Positions 6,909-16,725 of a stretch of DNA of 64,000 nt are shown here, piece after piece. The translations under genes and the position numbers were made by a program. This DNA is from Butyrivibrio sp. WCD3002 (GTDB lineage Bacteria; Bacillota; Clostridia; Lachnospirales; Lachnospiraceae). The stretch is taken from assembly GCF_000424265.1 (NCBI RefSeq), contig NZ_AUJO01000001.1, positions 124,001 through 188,000 of the forward strand, in the 5' to 3' direction. The first letter of the stretch is position 1, and every line of letters begins with the position of its first letter. The notes under the pieces were generated by a model. That model worked only from the letters and a program-made list of their open reading frames with translations, did not search any database and was not told the DNA's origin.

Positions 6909-9329
6909 ATGGACGCATCATTATCATGGATAAAAGCATACGTACCGGATTTAAATGCAAGTGATCAGGAGATCCTTGATGCACTTACTCTTTCCGGAAC
7001 AAAGGGCGAAGGTTTTCATCGCCTTGATAAGAATTTAGAGAAAATCGTAGTAGGACAGATTGAAAAAATTGAGCAGCATCCCGATGCTGATAAGCTTGTT
7101 ATCTGCCAGGTTAATATCGGATCTGAGAAAATTCAGATTGTTACCGGCGCTAAGAATATGAAGGAAGGAGATAAGGTTCCCGTTGTTCTTGACGGCGGCA
7201 GAGTTGCAGGTGGTCATGACGGAAGCCCGAATCCTGAAGACGGCATCAAGATTAAAGCCGGTAAGCTTCGTGGTATCGAGAGCTACGGTATGATGTGCTC
7301 AATCGAGGAGCTTGGTTCAACCAAGGATTTCTATCCCGATGCTCCTGAGGATGGACTTTACATTCTTCCTGAGGACACAGAGGTTGGAGCAGATGCAGTA
7401 GAGGTCCTTGGACTTCATGACACTGTATTCGAGTTCGAAGTAACCAGTAACCGAGTAGACTGCTACAGTATTCTTGGTATTGCAAGAGAAGCAGCAGCTA
7501 CATTTAAGCTTCCCTTCAAGGCTCCCGAGGTAAAGGTTGAGGAGACAGAGGAGAAGGCTTCTGATTACATTTCAGTAGAAATTAAGGATGCAGACCTTTG
7601 CTCACGTTATTGCGCAAGAGTCGTAACAGATGTTAAGATCGGACCTTCACCTGAGTGGATGCAGAGAAGACTTGCTTCTAACGGTGTAAGACCTATTAAC
7701 AACATCGTTGATATCACTAACTATGTAATGCTTGAGTATGGTCAGCCCATGCACGCTTTTGATCTTTCCACTATTGCAGGAAATAAGATTGTCGTACAGC
7801 GCGCTAAGGATGGTGAGAAGTTCGTAACACTTGATGGCCAGGAGAGAAATCTTGACAGCGAAGTAATCATGATCTGTGACGGCGAGAAGGAAGTTGCTGT
7901 CGGCGGTATCATGGGCGGTGAGAATTCTATGATCACTGAGGATGCTACAACAGTTCTGTTTGAGGCAGCTACCTTCAACGGACCTAACATCCGTAAGAGC
8001 TCCAAGAGAATCGGACTTCGTACAGACGCATCAGGCTTCTTTGAAAAGGGTCTTGATCCCAACAATGCGGAGGATGCCATCAACCGCGCATGTCAGCTTG
8101 TAAACGAGCTTGGCTGCGGTAAGGTTACACAGGGTATCGTTGAGGTTAAGTCTCCCATCAAACCTCTTAACAGAATTAAGTTTGATCCTGAGAAGATCAA
8201 TAAGCTTCTCGGTACAGATATTGACAGACAGACAATGCTTGATATTTTCGCAAGAGAAGAGCTTTCCTATGATGAAACTACAAACGAGATCATCGTTCCC
8301 AGCTTCAGGCAGGATCTTATCGGTATGTGCGACATTGCAGAAGAGGTTGCAAGATTCTGGGGATATGACAAGATTCCTTCAACTCTTCCCAAGAATGCAC
8401 CTACAACAGGTAAGCTTACCTTCAAGATGACAGTTGAGAAGACAGCAAGAGAGGTTGCACAGTTCTGCGGCTTCTCACAGGCATACGGATATTCCTTCGA
8501 GAGTCCCAAGGTATTTGATAAGCTTCTTTTAGCCCAGGATGCACCTGAAAGAAATGCGATTACAATTTCAAATCCTCTTGGTGAGGACTTCTCAATTATG
8601 AGAACAATTCCGCTTAACGTAATCCTTACAAGCCTTGCAACTAACTACAAGCGCAGAAACAAGGATGTTAAGCTCTATGAGATAGCAAATATCTATGTTG
8701 CAAAGGAGCTTCCTCTTAAGGAGCTTCCTGATGAGAGAGCACAGTTTGTACTTGGTTTCTACGGAGAGGGCGATTTCTTCACAATGAAGGGCGCTGTTGA
8801 GGAGTTCCTTGGACAGATTGGCATGGCTGATGAGCTTGAGTATGACGCTAAGGCAGGTAAGCCTTTCCTTCATCCCGGACGTCAGGCTTTAGTTTCCTTC
8901 AAGGGTGAGTGCATCGGATATCTCGGTGAGGTTCATCCTGAGGTTCTTGATAACTACGGAATCGGAGCAAGAACATATATCGCAGTTCTTGACCTTCCTG
9001 CTATCGTACCTCATGCAAACTACAACCGTGTATACACAGGTATTGCTAAGTTCCCTGCTGTTACCCGTGATATTTCAATGGTTGTTCCTACAGCTGTTAC
9101 TGCAGGAGAGATTGAGAAGATGATCAAGCAGCGCGGCGGTAAGAAGCTTGAGAAGCTCGAACTGTTCGATATCTATGAGGGCTCACAGATTGAGAAGGGC
9201 TATAAGTCAATGGCATACTCACTGGCCTTCAGAGATAAAGAGAAGACTCTTGCTGATGATGAAGTAAATGCAGCTATGAAGAAGATTCTCAACGGCCTTG
9301 AGAGCCTTAATATTACACTTAGAAGTTAA
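6909..9329 (+). CDS. pheT: Phenylalanine--tRNA ligase beta subunit
   Basis: Beta subunit of phenylalanyl-tRNA synthetase, 806 residues, full length. Domains in order are: an EMAP-II-type tRNA-binding fold (about 40-150, VVGQIEKIEQHPDADKLVICQ), the B3/B4 editing region (about 205-390), the B5 DNA-binding-like domain (about 405-475), the class II-like core, and the C-terminal anticodon-binding FDX-ACB domain (about 710-806, KFPAVTRDISMVV). The editing domain hydrolyses mischarged Tyr-tRNA-Phe. The gene shares the T-box-controlled transcript with pheS. The start ATG 6909 has GGGAGGT upstream. It is followed directly by a block of palindromic repeats instead of a simple terminator. Confidence 0.97.
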   Translation: MDASLSWIKAYVPDLNASDQEILDALTLSGTKGEGFHRLDKNLEKIVVGQIEKIEQHPDADKLVICQVNIGSEKIQIVTGAKNMKEGDKVPVVLDGGRVAGGHDGSPNPEDGIKIKAGKLRGIESYGMMCSIEELGSTKDFYPDAPEDGLYILPEDTEVGADAVEVLGLHDTVFEFEVTSNRVDCYSILGIAREAAATFKLPFKAPEVKVEETEEKASDYISVEIKDADLCSRYCARVVTDVKIGPSPEWMQRRLASNGVRPINNIVDITNYVMLEYGQPMHAFDLSTIAGNKIVVQRAKDGEKFVTLDGQERNLDSEVIMICDGEKEVAVGGIMGGENSMITEDATTVLFEAATFNGPNIRKSSKRIGLRTDASGFFEKGLDPNNAEDAINRACQLVNELGCGKVTQGIVEVKSPIKPLNRIKFDPEKINKLLGTDIDRQTMLDIFAREELSYDETTNEIIVPSFRQDLIGMCDIAEEVARFWGYDKIPSTLPKNAPTTGKLTFKMTVEKTAREVAQFCGFSQAYGYSFESPKVFDKLLLAQDAPERNAITISNPLGEDFSIMRTIPLNVILTSLATNYKRRNKDVKLYEIANIYVAKELPLKELPDERAQFVLGFYGEGDFFTMKGAVEEFLGQIGMADELEYDAKAGKPFLHPGRQALVSFKGECIGYLGEVHPEVLDNYGIGARTYIAVLDLPAIVPHANYNRVYTGIAKFPAVTRDISMVVPTAVTAGEIEKMIKQRGGKKLEKLELFDIYEGSQIEKGYKSMAYSLAFRDKEKTLADDEVNAAMKKILNGLESLNITLRS

Positions 9330-9337
9330 TTATATAG

Positions 9338-9533
9338 CCTCATCCGTCAGCTTCGCTGACACCTTCTCCCAAGGGAGAAGGCTAAAAAGTCTTTCCCCTT
9401 GGGTGGAAGGTGCTCGAAGGGCAGATGGAAGGCTAAAAAGTCTTCCCCCTTGGGTGGAAGGTGCCTGAAGGGCAGATGGAAGGCTAAAAAGCCTTCCCCC
9501 TTTGGGGGAAGGTGCCCGAAGGGCGGATGAGGG
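9338..9533 (+). repeat. Composite palindromic repeat block, copy 1
   Basis: A 196-bp block is bounded by inverted ends CCTCATCCG (9338) and CGGATGAGG (9524). Inside are three tandem units of 51 bp, marked by GCTAAAAAG at 9381, 9432 and 9483. Each carries a CCTTCCCC...GGGGAAGG-type hairpin and a GAAGGGC(A/G)GATG segment. Related blocks lie at 11049-11210 and 60079-60128. It fills the pheT-aminopeptidase gap and ends just before the ribosome site of the next gene. Confidence 0.9.
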
Positions 9534-9547
9534 AAAAGGAGTACGCA

Positions 9548-11044
9548 ATGAAAAGAACAAATATGTGGACAAAATACAATGCAAAGCAGCTTAAAGAGCT
9601 TGAAGCCTTTGCTGATAACTATAAGACTTTCCTTGATAATGCCAAGACAGAGCGCGAAGCCATCGACAGCATTGTAAATGAGATTGAGCAGGCAGGATAT
9701 CGTGAGCTCAACACACTTATTGGAAAGAACACAAAGCTTAAGAAGGGCGATAAGGTTTACAGCGTATGGATGAATAAGTCTATCGCTATGTTCCAGATCG
9801 GTTCTGATCCCCTTGAGACAGGTATGAATATCTTAGGTGCTCATATCGATTCTCCCAGAATGGATGTTAAGCAGAACCCTCTTTACGAAGATACAAATAT
9901 TGCTTATCTTGATACTCATTACTACGGTGGTATCAAGAAGTATCTCTATGTTACCATTCCGCTTTCAATCCACGGTGTTGTAGTTAAAAAGGATGGTACA
10001 ACAGTACAGCTTAATGTAGGTGAGGACGAGGATGATCCGGTATTCTTCATCAGCGATCTTCTCATCCACCTTTCAGGCGATCTTATGAGCAAGAAGGCTG
10101 CTACAGTTGTTGAGGGTGAGGCTCTTGATCTTGTAGTTGGAAACAGACCTTTTGTAATTGAGAGCGATGAAAAGAAAAAGGCTGAAAAGAAGAACACAAA
10201 GCTAACAGATGGTCAGCAGTATGCTGTTGCTTATGAGAAGGAAGAGAAGGAAGAAAGCGGCAAGGTTTCAGGTGCAGTTAAGCGCGGAATCCTTGGAATT
10301 CTTTATGATCTTTACGGAATCGAGGAGGACGATTTCCTCTCTGCAGAGCTTGAGATCGTTCCTGCAGGTAAGGCAAGAGATGCCGGTTTTGACCGCTCAA
10401 TGATCCTTGCTTACGGTCAGGATGACAGAGTATGTGCTTATCCTTCAATGGAAGCACTTCTCGGTGTTAAGAATCTTAAGAGAACAGGCTGCTGCATCCT
10501 TGTTGATAAGGAAGAAATCGGAAGCGTTGGCGCAACCGGTATGGAGAGTAAATTCTTTGAGAACGCCGTTGCAGAGCTTATGAACCTCTGCGGTGATTAT
10601 TCAGAGCTTAAGCTCAGAAGATGCCTTGCAAATTCATGCATGCTTTCATCTGATGTAAACGCTGCATTCGATCCCATGTATGCAGGTCAGTTCGAAAAGA
10701 AGAACGCATCACTTCTTGGTTATGGCCCTGTATTCAGTAAGTTCACAGGAAGCCGCGGAAAGTCAGGCTCTAACGATGCTAATGCTGAGTATATCGCTCA
10801 TCTTAGAAGCATCTTTGAAGAGGACGGTGTAGACTTCCAGATGGCTGAGCTTGGTAAGGTAGATGTAGGTGGTGGCGGAACCATCGCATATATTCTTGCA
10901 CTTTACGGAATGAATGTAATTGATGCAGGTGTAGCAGTTCTTAATATGCATGCTCCTTACGAGGCTACATCAAAGGCTGATATCTATGAGGCGCTCCGCT
11001 TGTATAAGACATTCTTAAATAAGGCCGGAATGACTAATATGTAA
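9548..11044 (+). CDS. M18 family aspartyl-type aminopeptidase
   Basis: Cytoplasmic zinc aminopeptidase of family M18, which removes N-terminal acidic or other residues from peptides. It has 498 residues, within the family range. Metal-site and catalytic motifs visible are GAHIDSPRMD near residue 99, DKEEIGSVGATGM near 330, and ANSCMLSSDVNAAFDP near 373. The closing segment is GGGGTIAY...NMHAPYEATSKAD, whose His is a zinc ligand. The start ATG 9548 (MKRTNMW) lies behind AAAGGAG. A longer frame would start inside the repeat block and is rejected. It lies alone between two repeat blocks, so no operon partner is suggested. Confidence 0.93.
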   Translation: MKRTNMWTKYNAKQLKELEAFADNYKTFLDNAKTEREAIDSIVNEIEQAGYRELNTLIGKNTKLKKGDKVYSVWMNKSIAMFQIGSDPLETGMNILGAHIDSPRMDVKQNPLYEDTNIAYLDTHYYGGIKKYLYVTIPLSIHGVVVKKDGTTVQLNVGEDEDDPVFFISDLLIHLSGDLMSKKAATVVEGEALDLVVGNRPFVIESDEKKKAEKKNTKLTDGQQYAVAYEKEEKEESGKVSGAVKRGILGILYDLYGIEEDDFLSAELEIVPAGKARDAGFDRSMILAYGQDDRVCAYPSMEALLGVKNLKRTGCCILVDKEEIGSVGATGMESKFFENAVAELMNLCGDYSELKLRRCLANSCMLSSDVNAAFDPMYAGQFEKKNASLLGYGPVFSKFTGSRGKSGSNDANAEYIAHLRSIFEEDGVDFQMAELGKVDVGGGGTIAYILALYGMNVIDAGVAVLNMHAPYEATSKADIYEALRLYKTFLNKAGMTNM

Positions 11045-11048
11045 AGCA

Positions 11049-11210
11049 CCCTCATCCGGCACTTCGTGCCACCTTCCCCCTTTAGGGGGAAGGCAGGAAA
11101 AGAGCCTTTTCCCCAGGGGTAGGGCAAGAAAAGAGCCTTTTCCCTAAAGGGGGAAGGCAGGAAAAGAGCCTTCTCCCTTGGGGAGAAGGTGCCCGAAGGG
11201 CGGATGAGGG
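11049..11210 (+). repeat. Composite palindromic repeat block, copy 2
   Basis: A 162-bp block has the same inverted ends as copy 1 (CCCTCATCCG at 11049 and CGGATGAGGG at 11201). Internally it has a shorter unit of about 32 bp, marked by GAAAAGAGCC repeated three times with C/G-rich hairpin arms (CCTTTTCCC, GGGGGAAGGC). It ends six bases before the queA ribosome site. Confidence 0.9.
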
Positions 11211-11226
11211 ATATTAGGAGAAAATA

Positions 11227-12306
11227 TTGAGTACTACAGAAAATAATGCGCAGGACCCTAATCTGGGTCTTCGCACAAGTGATTATTATTTTGATCTTCC
11301 ACAGGAGCTGATTGCACAGGATCCGCTTATGGCCCGTGATGACTGTAAGCTTCTTGTGATGAATAAGGAGTCTGGTAAGACAGCACATAAGATTTTCCAT
11401 GACATCATAGATTATCTTAAGCCCGGTGACTGCCTTGTTCTTAATGATACCAAGGTTATTCCTGCAAGACTTCTGGGAACGAAGAAGGACACAGGAGCGG
11501 CAGTCGAGATTCTTCTTTTGAAAAGAAGAGAGAACGATATTTGGGAGACTCTTGTTAAGCCCGGTAAAAAGCTTCGCCCCGGCGCAGAGGTCACATTTGG
11601 TGATGGAAGCCTCACAGCAAAGATCCTTGATATTGTGGAGGAAGGAAACAGACTTGTTCAGTTCTACTACGAAGGAATCTTCGAGGAAGTACTGGACAGA
11701 CTTGGTGAAATGCCACTGCCGCCATATATCACCCATAAGCTTCAGGATAAAAACATGTATCAGACGGTTTATGCAAGATATGAGGGCTCAGCTGCTGCAC
11801 CTACTGCAGGACTTCATTTTACCAAAGAGCTTCTTCAGAAAATTCAGGATAAGGGAATTGATCTTGCTTATGTAACGCTTCATGTAGGCCTTGGTACCTT
11901 CAGACCTGTTAAGGTTACAAATGTACTTGATCACCACATGCATACAGAGTGGTATCAGGTTACACAGGAAGCAGCCGAGAAGATAAATAGAGCTAAAGAA
12001 AACGGTCACAGAGTAATCTGTGTAGGCACCACAAGCTGCAGAACAATAGAGAGTGCTGCAGATGAAAACGGTCATATTGAACAGTGTGCGGATAATACAT
12101 CCATATTCATTTATCCCGGATACAAGTTCAAGGTAACAGACTGCCTTATTACAAATTTTCATCTGCCGGAGTCTACTCTGGTTATGCTGGTATCGGCTCT
12201 TGCAGGCAGAGATCACGTGCTTGACGCCTATAAGGAAGCTGTCGATAAAAAGTATAGATTTTTCTCTTTTGGCGATGCTTGTTTCTTTACGGACGACGAA
12301 ATTTAA
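11227..12306 (+). CDS. queA: S-adenosylmethionine:tRNA ribosyltransferase-isomerase
   Basis: QueA transfers and isomerises the ribosyl group of S-adenosylmethionine onto preQ1-modified tRNA, giving epoxyqueuosine in the wobble position of tRNAs with GUN anticodons. The protein has 359 residues. It contains the family motifs YDLPxELIAQxP near the N-terminus ([13 protein letters not shown]), [30 protein letters not shown], and [10 protein letters not shown]. The start is TTG 11227, seven bases after TTAGGAG; no ATG is in a suitable place. A tgt gene, often next to queA, is not in this window. Confidence 0.96.
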   Translation: MSTTENNAQDPNLGLRTSDYYFDLPQELIAQDPLMARDDCKLLVMNKESGKTAHKIFHDIIDYLKPGDCLVLNDTKVIPARLLGTKKDTGAAVEILLLKRRENDIWETLVKPGKKLRPGAEVTFGDGSLTAKILDIVEEGNRLVQFYYEGIFEEVLDRLGEMPLPPYITHKLQDKNMYQTVYARYEGSAAAPTAGLHFTKELLQKIQDKGIDLAYVTLHVGLGTFRPVKVTNVLDHHMHTEWYQVTQEAAEKINRAKENGHRVICVGTTSCRTIESAADENGHIEQCADNTSIFIYPGYKFKVTDCLITNFHLPESTLVMLVSALAGRDHVLDAYKEAVDKKYRFFSFGDACFFTDDEI

Positions 12307-12366
12307 GCTAAGATATATTTATATTGGTATTGCTAGGTTCAGAACAATATTTATGTGGGGGATATT

Positions 12367-12717
12367 ATGGACGAGAGAAGAAAGTACAAGAGACTTGATC
12401 TTACAGGCGAGCTTATCATGAAGCCTATGCATGGCAGTAGTAATGAGGAAGCTGAGACTGTTGCAATTTCCATCATGAACTGCTCAAGAGCAGGAATGGG
12501 CTTTATGTCTGACGTTCAGCTGGTTATGGGTGATAACTATGAAGCTAATATAACCATTTGGACGAAAGAAGTTTTACATGTATTTATCAAGATTGTAAGA
12601 GGCACCATGCTTGAAAACGGATATGAATATGGTGCAATCTTTATTGGTATGCCGGAATATGACAGACAGCGTATCTCAGTCTATGAGACTGTACAGGAGA
12701 CGCTTGCCGGAGAATAA
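12367..12717 (+). CDS. PilZ-domain cyclic-di-GMP binding protein
   Basis: A 116-residue single-domain PilZ protein, probably a c-di-GMP effector in the cytoplasm. Both ligand motifs are present: the RxxxR motif at residues 5-9 (RKYKR) and the (D/N)xSxxG motif as NCSRAG near residue 37. The start ATG 12367 sits behind GTGGGGG; a GTG four codons earlier is less likely. ugd begins 29 bases after the stop, so the two are probably cotranscribed. This fits control of a UDP-glucuronate-dependent polysaccharide by c-di-GMP, although the target is not shown by sequence. Confidence 0.88.
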   Translation: MDERRKYKRLDLTGELIMKPMHGSSNEEAETVAISIMNCSRAGMGFMSDVQLVMGDNYEANITIWTKEVLHVFIKIVRGTMLENGYEYGAIFIGMPEYDRQRISVYETVQETLAGE

Positions 12718-12746
12718 TTTAGGGCCGGTATTAAATAGGAGAGAAT

Positions 12747-13997
12747 ATGAATAATAATTGTGAGGTGAAGATTGCTGTTGCGGGAGCGGGCTATGTCGGA
12801 CTTTCAATCGCAACACTTCTTTCACAGAGACATCAGGTAACAGTTGTTGATGTAATACCCGAAAAGGTGGATATGCTCAATAAGAGAATATCACCCATTC
12901 AGGATGAGTATATTGAAAAGTTTTTTGCGGAAAAAGAGCTTAAGCTCACAGCTACATTGGATGGAGAAGCAGCATATAAGGATGCTGATTTTGTTGTAAT
13001 CGCAGCTCCTACCAATTATGACAGTAAGAAGAATTATTTCGATACAAGTGCCGTTGAAGCAGTAATTGAGCTTGTTAAGAAGGTTAATCCAAATGCCTTC
13101 ATGATAATAAAGAGTACGATTCCTGTTGGCTATACTGAGAAAGTCAGAGAGAAGATGGGATCTGATAAGATACTGTTCAGCCCTGAGTTCCTTAGAGAGT
13201 CAAAGGCACTTTATGACAATCTCTATCCCAGCAGAATTATCGTTGGCGTGGATGAAAGTGATGAAAAGCTTGTTGAGGCAGCTCACAAATTTGCAGCCCT
13301 TCTTAAGGAGGCAGCATTAAAAGAGGATGTTGAAGTCCTTTTCATGGGAACTACCGAAGCTGAAGCTGTTAAGCTTTTTGCTAATACATATCTTGCACTC
13401 AGAGTATCATATTTTAATGAGCTTGATACTTATGCAGAGATGAAAGAACTTGATACCACCAGCATTATTCGTGGTGTCTGCCTTGATCCCAGAATTGGTG
13501 ATTTTTATAATAACCCTTCCTTTGGTTATGGCGGATATTGCCTGCCTAAGGATACCAAGCAGCTTCTGGCAAATTACTCGGATGTCCCGGAGAACCTGAT
13601 CGAGGCTATTGTTGATTCCAACAGAACCAGAAAGGATTTCATAGCAGACAGAGTTCTTGATATTGCAGGCGCTTACGGTAACAGTGCAAACTATGATAAG
13701 AACTTTGAGCATGAGGTTATTGTGGGAGTCTACAGACTTACTATGAAGAGTAATTCAGATAACTTCCGTCAGAGCAGTATTCAGGGCGTTATGAAGCGTA
13801 TAAAGGCTAAGGGTGCCACTGTTATTATTTATGAGCCGACTCTTGAGGATGGAACAACCTTCTTTGGAAGCAAGGTTGTAAACAATCTTGAGGAGTTCAA
13901 GAAACAGAGTCAGGCAATTATTGCTAACCGCTATGACAGCAGCCTTGATGATGTTAGTGATAAGGTATACACAAGAGATATCTTTAAGAGAGACTGA
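12747..13997 (+). CDS. ugd: UDP-glucose 6-dehydrogenase
   Basis: Oxidises UDP-glucose to UDP-glucuronate with two NAD+, supplying a precursor for exopolysaccharide or capsule. The protein has 416 residues. The N-terminal Rossmann fold shows [10 protein letters not shown]. The central dimer helix follows, and the catalytic Cys lies in [15 protein letters not shown] (residues about 253-267). The short form resembles the enterobacterial Ugd subgroup. The start ATG 12747 follows AGGAGAG. It lies directly after the PilZ gene and before a bidirectional terminator shared with aroA. Confidence 0.95.
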   Translation: MNNNCEVKIAVAGAGYVGLSIATLLSQRHQVTVVDVIPEKVDMLNKRISPIQDEYIEKFFAEKELKLTATLDGEAAYKDADFVVIAAPTNYDSKKNYFDTSAVEAVIELVKKVNPNAFMIIKSTIPVGYTEKVREKMGSDKILFSPEFLRESKALYDNLYPSRIIVGVDESDEKLVEAAHKFAALLKEAALKEDVEVLFMGTTEAEAVKLFANTYLALRVSYFNELDTYAEMKELDTTSIIRGVCLDPRIGDFYNNPSFGYGGYCLPKDTKQLLANYSDVPENLIEAIVDSNRTRKDFIADRVLDIAGAYGNSANYDKNFEHEVIVGVYRLTMKSNSDNFRQSSIQGVMKRIKAKGATVIIYEPTLEDGTTFFGSKVVNNLEEFKKQSQAIIANRYDSSLDDVSDKVYTRDIFKRD

Positions 13998-14018
13998 TAG
14001 TTATTCAGGTAAAAATAA

Positions 14019-14064
14019 AAGGAATGTTGTTAAGAGATAATTCTCAAAACAACATTCCTTTTTT
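14019..14064. terminator. Bidirectional terminator between ugd and aroA
   Basis: An AAGGAATGTTGTT / AACAACATTCCTT stem has a smaller hairpin-like loop and T runs on both strands. It lies between convergent genes and can serve ugd (+) and aroA (-). Confidence 0.88.
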
Positions 14065-14124
14065 GTCTTTATGATATTATTCTCTGCAGAAAAACATCGT
14101 TTATACTGCAGTTTAGATTTTTCA

Positions 14125-15456
14125 TTATTGTAATAGCCTCTTAAGATCATTGAAGAAAGCGGGATAGGAGATGCCTACGCACTTGTCATCGATAATCCTT
14201 GTCTGACCGTTTGCGGCAAGGGCAGCTATTGCGAAGCTCATTGCTATTCTGTGGTCACCCTCTGTTTCTATATCGGCAGCAACAAAAGGACGTCCGCCGT
14301 TTATGATCATTCCATCATCTGTGGGCTCGATGTCGACACCCATAAGCTTTAGATTATTGCAGATGGCATCAATTCTGTTTGATTCCTTTACCTTAAGCTC
14401 TGCGGCATCCTTAATGATGGTGGTGCAGTTTGCGGAAGCAGCAACAACAGCGAAGATTGGAAGCTCATCTATCATGGTAGGAATAAGCTTACCTGAAAGC
14501 TCAAATCTGCCGTTAACACCTCCGTGAAGCTGTGAATAGCGAACATGAAGGTCAGCTCTTGGCTCAATTGATTCATCAACGTTTTCAAGCTCAATATCAG
14601 CGCCCATCTGTTTGAGAACGCATAGTATTCCGGAGCGCGTCTTATTTATTCCGACATTATGAATGACAATATCTGATCCGGGAACAAGCAGAGCAGCAGC
14701 AATGAAATAAGCGGCTGATGAAATGTCACCCGGGACATTGACCTTTATACCCCTTAGAGGTGAACCGGGATGAAGAATTGCTGCGGCACTTCCCTTAACA
14801 TCCACTTCATTATGGATGTCAGCACCGTAGGCTCTTAGCATTATTTCCGTATGATTTCTGCTGAGTGCAGGTTCATAGACTACTGTGTCACTGTCTGAGT
14901 AAAGACCGGCAAGAAGTATGCAGGATTTTACCTGGGCAGAAGCAACAGGACTGTGATAAGTGATACCACGAAGTCTTTTGCCTCCCTTAATAATAAGAGG
15001 AGCGCAGTCATTTCCCTTAAGAGAAGATATGTCTGCTCCCATCTGAGTAAGTGGCTTAATGATGCGGTTCATGGGACGCTGCTCGATGGAATTATCACCT
15101 GTGAGCACAGTATCAAAGGGCTGTGCGGCAAGAATACCTGCAAGAAGTCTCGTGGTAGTGCCGCTATTGCCGGTAAAAAGTCCTGTGTCCGGTGCTGAGA
15201 GCCCATGAAGACCTCTGCCGTGAACTGTTATTGTGGGAACTCCGTGAACGGGACGCTGAGTATGTTCGATCTGGATACCGAGTTTTCTGAAGCAATCGAT
15301 AGTAGAGAGGCAGTCTGCACCCTCAAGAAAACCAGTAATCTCGGTTGTACCATCTGCAAGGGCGCCAAACATGACGCTTCTGTGTGAAATGGACTTATCC
15401 CCCGGGACATAGACATGTCCTTTTAACGGTTTAGAACTTTTTTCAATACTTATCAT
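14125..15456 (-). CDS. aroA: 3-phosphoshikimate 1-carboxyvinyltransferase (EPSP synthase)
   Basis: Sixth step of the shikimate pathway: phosphoenolpyruvate plus shikimate-3-phosphate gives EPSP. The protein has 443 residues. Motifs include GDKSISHRSVMFGALA at the N-terminus, GNSGTTTRLLAGILA near residue 97, and LKVKESNRIDA plus GDHRIAMSFAIA in the C-terminal half. The start is ATG at 15456, six bases after GAGGTG; an upstream GTG at 15465 is part of that ribosome site. It follows tyrA by 37 bases on the same strand, an aromatic amino-acid operon. Confidence 0.96.
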   Translation of the reverse strand: MISIEKSSKPLKGHVYVPGDKSISHRSVMFGALADGTTEITGFLEGADCLSTIDCFRKLGIQIEHTQRPVHGVPTITVHGRGLHGLSAPDTGLFTGNSGTTTRLLAGILAAQPFDTVLTGDNSIEQRPMNRIIKPLTQMGADISSLKGNDCAPLIIKGGKRLRGITYHSPVASAQVKSCILLAGLYSDSDTVVYEPALSRNHTEIMLRAYGADIHNEVDVKGSAAAILHPGSPLRGIKVNVPGDISSAAYFIAAALLVPGSDIVIHNVGINKTRSGILCVLKQMGADIELENVDESIEPRADLHVRYSQLHGGVNGRFELSGKLIPTMIDELPIFAVVAASANCTTIIKDAAELKVKESNRIDAICNNLKLMGVDIEPTDDGMIINGGRPFVAADIETEGDHRIAMSFAIAALAANGQTRIIDDKCVGISYPAFFNDLKRLLQ

Positions 15457-15493
15457 GGATTGCACCTCATTTATGTCTAAGAAAATAACGCAG

Positions 15494-16594
15494 TTACTTG
15501 GCGGACGGATATCCGTGATTGTCTAATAATTGTACAGCTTTTTCCATAGCTTTTCCATCGTGAAACTCTATGCTGAGTGTTCCGTGTTCATCCTCTCTGT
15601 TATGTACGATTCCGATATTCTTGATGTTAATGCCGTTAACAGAAAGAAGTGTTGCAACGGAAGCAATGTTTCCGGGCTCATCGGCGATGTCGACTCTTGT
15701 GATATATGTTTTCCTGATAGGACCTCTGTTGAGATCGTTGAAGGAATCCCTGTATTCTCTTGCCGACGAAAAGAAATCCATAAGACTGTCGCCGTCGGCG
15801 TCATCTATGACATCCTTCATTTCCTTAATATAATCGATATACTTATCCAGCAGAGTCACGATGTTTTTGCGATTGGTAAGACAAATCTGCTGAAGCATAA
15901 CAGGCGAAGAGGAGGAGATTCGCGTGATATCCTTGAAGCCGCCTGCAGCAATTGTCTTCATAAGCCCATCAGAATAGTCGCTTCGTTCTACCAGATTAAC
16001 AAGACAGCCGCTTATTACGTGGGGGACATGGCTTATAGCCGCAGTAGCAAAATCATGCTGCTCGTAAGGAATGATGAGAGGAGTAGCACCCATCAGTTCT
16101 ACAAGCTGTCTGTAATTCTCAAGACGTTCATCTGAAGTTTTTTCTGTTTTAGTAAGGATGTAGTAGGCGTTTTCAAGTATGGAAGCCTTTGAATTGATGT
16201 AACCGATACGCTCTGTACCTGCCATCGGATGTCCGCCTATGAACTGATCCTCGAGACCAAGCTCCTTAACATGTTCGTGAATACTGGTTTTTACCGAACC
16301 GATATCAGATAAGGTAGTTTTTTTGTCAAGGAATGGTTTTAATATTGAAAGATTATCATTGTTACGTTCAATAGGAGCGCATAAAAAAATGTAGTCACAT
16401 TCTGTAAAATGTTCATCTATAGCCGGCGCGATAACGTCTACGATACCGTCAGCCTTAGCTCTTTCAGAGGTTTCACGGTGGGGCGTGTAGGAAATAATAC
16501 GCATGCCGGGAGCCTTCTCCTTAAGAGCTCTTGCCATGGAGCCACCGATCAGTCCCAGACCGATAAATCCACAGGTTATATCATTTGCATTCAT
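15494..16594 (-). CDS. tyrA: Prephenate dehydrogenase with C-terminal ACT domain
   Basis: Converts prephenate to 4-hydroxyphenylpyruvate with NAD+, committing chorismate to tyrosine. The protein has 366 residues. The Rossmann motif is GFIGLGLIGGSMARAL at residues 7-22. The catalytic core carries GGHPMAGTER and the conserved AAISHVPHVISG. A C-terminal ACT domain (about 295-366, ITRVDIADEPGNIASVATLL) suggests tyrosine feedback. The start ATG 16594 follows CGAGGTAA; the longer frame's 12 extra residues lack support. aroA lies downstream in the same operon, with a promoter at 16652-16680. Confidence 0.94.
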   Translation of the reverse strand: MNANDITCGFIGLGLIGGSMARALKEKAPGMRIISYTPHRETSERAKADGIVDVIAPAIDEHFTECDYIFLCAPIERNNDNLSILKPFLDKKTTLSDIGSVKTSIHEHVKELGLEDQFIGGHPMAGTERIGYINSKASILENAYYILTKTEKTSDERLENYRQLVELMGATPLIIPYEQHDFATAAISHVPHVISGCLVNLVERSDYSDGLMKTIAAGGFKDITRISSSSPVMLQQICLTNRKNIVTLLDKYIDYIKEMKDVIDDADGDSLMDFFSSAREYRDSFNDLNRGPIRKTYITRVDIADEPGNIASVATLLSVNGINIKNIGIVHNREDEHGTLSIEFHDGKAMEKAVQLLDNHGYPSAK

Positions 16595-16651
16595 TGAATT
16601 TACCTCGAGTTTTCTCTTTGACCCCGCCAAACGTGTGACGAAATCTATATC

Positions 16652-16680
16652 ACTATAACACGTTAAAGTGTGAAAAGCAA
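16652..16680 (-). promoter_or_regulatory. Promoter of tyrA-aroA
   Basis: On the minus strand this reads TTGCTT, 17 bases, TATAGT. It lies 58 bases before the tyrA start codon. Confidence 0.6.
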
Positions 16681-16681
16681 T

Positions 16682-16725
16682 AATTGTGCAAATTGTTTTG
16701 AATTACTTGTATTGTATGCACAATT
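16682..16725. promoter_or_regulatory. Inverted repeat between divergent promoters, possible operator
   Basis: AATTGTGCA at 16682-16690 is matched by TGCACAATT at 16717-16725. The left arm touches the tyrA -35 region, and the right arm lies in the spacer of the opposing promoter. A regulator bound here could affect both transcripts; no regulator is identified. Confidence 0.35.

Noticed and set aside
9330..9584. 84-residue minus-strand reading frame across the repeat block
   Set aside because: The translation is only the 51-bp DNA repeat read three times (PSALQAPSTQGGRLFSL); no ribosome site or homologue.
10984..11736. 250-residue minus-strand reading frame
   Set aside because: It spans the second repeat block and runs antisense to the aminopeptidase end and queA; its sequence is not protein-like.
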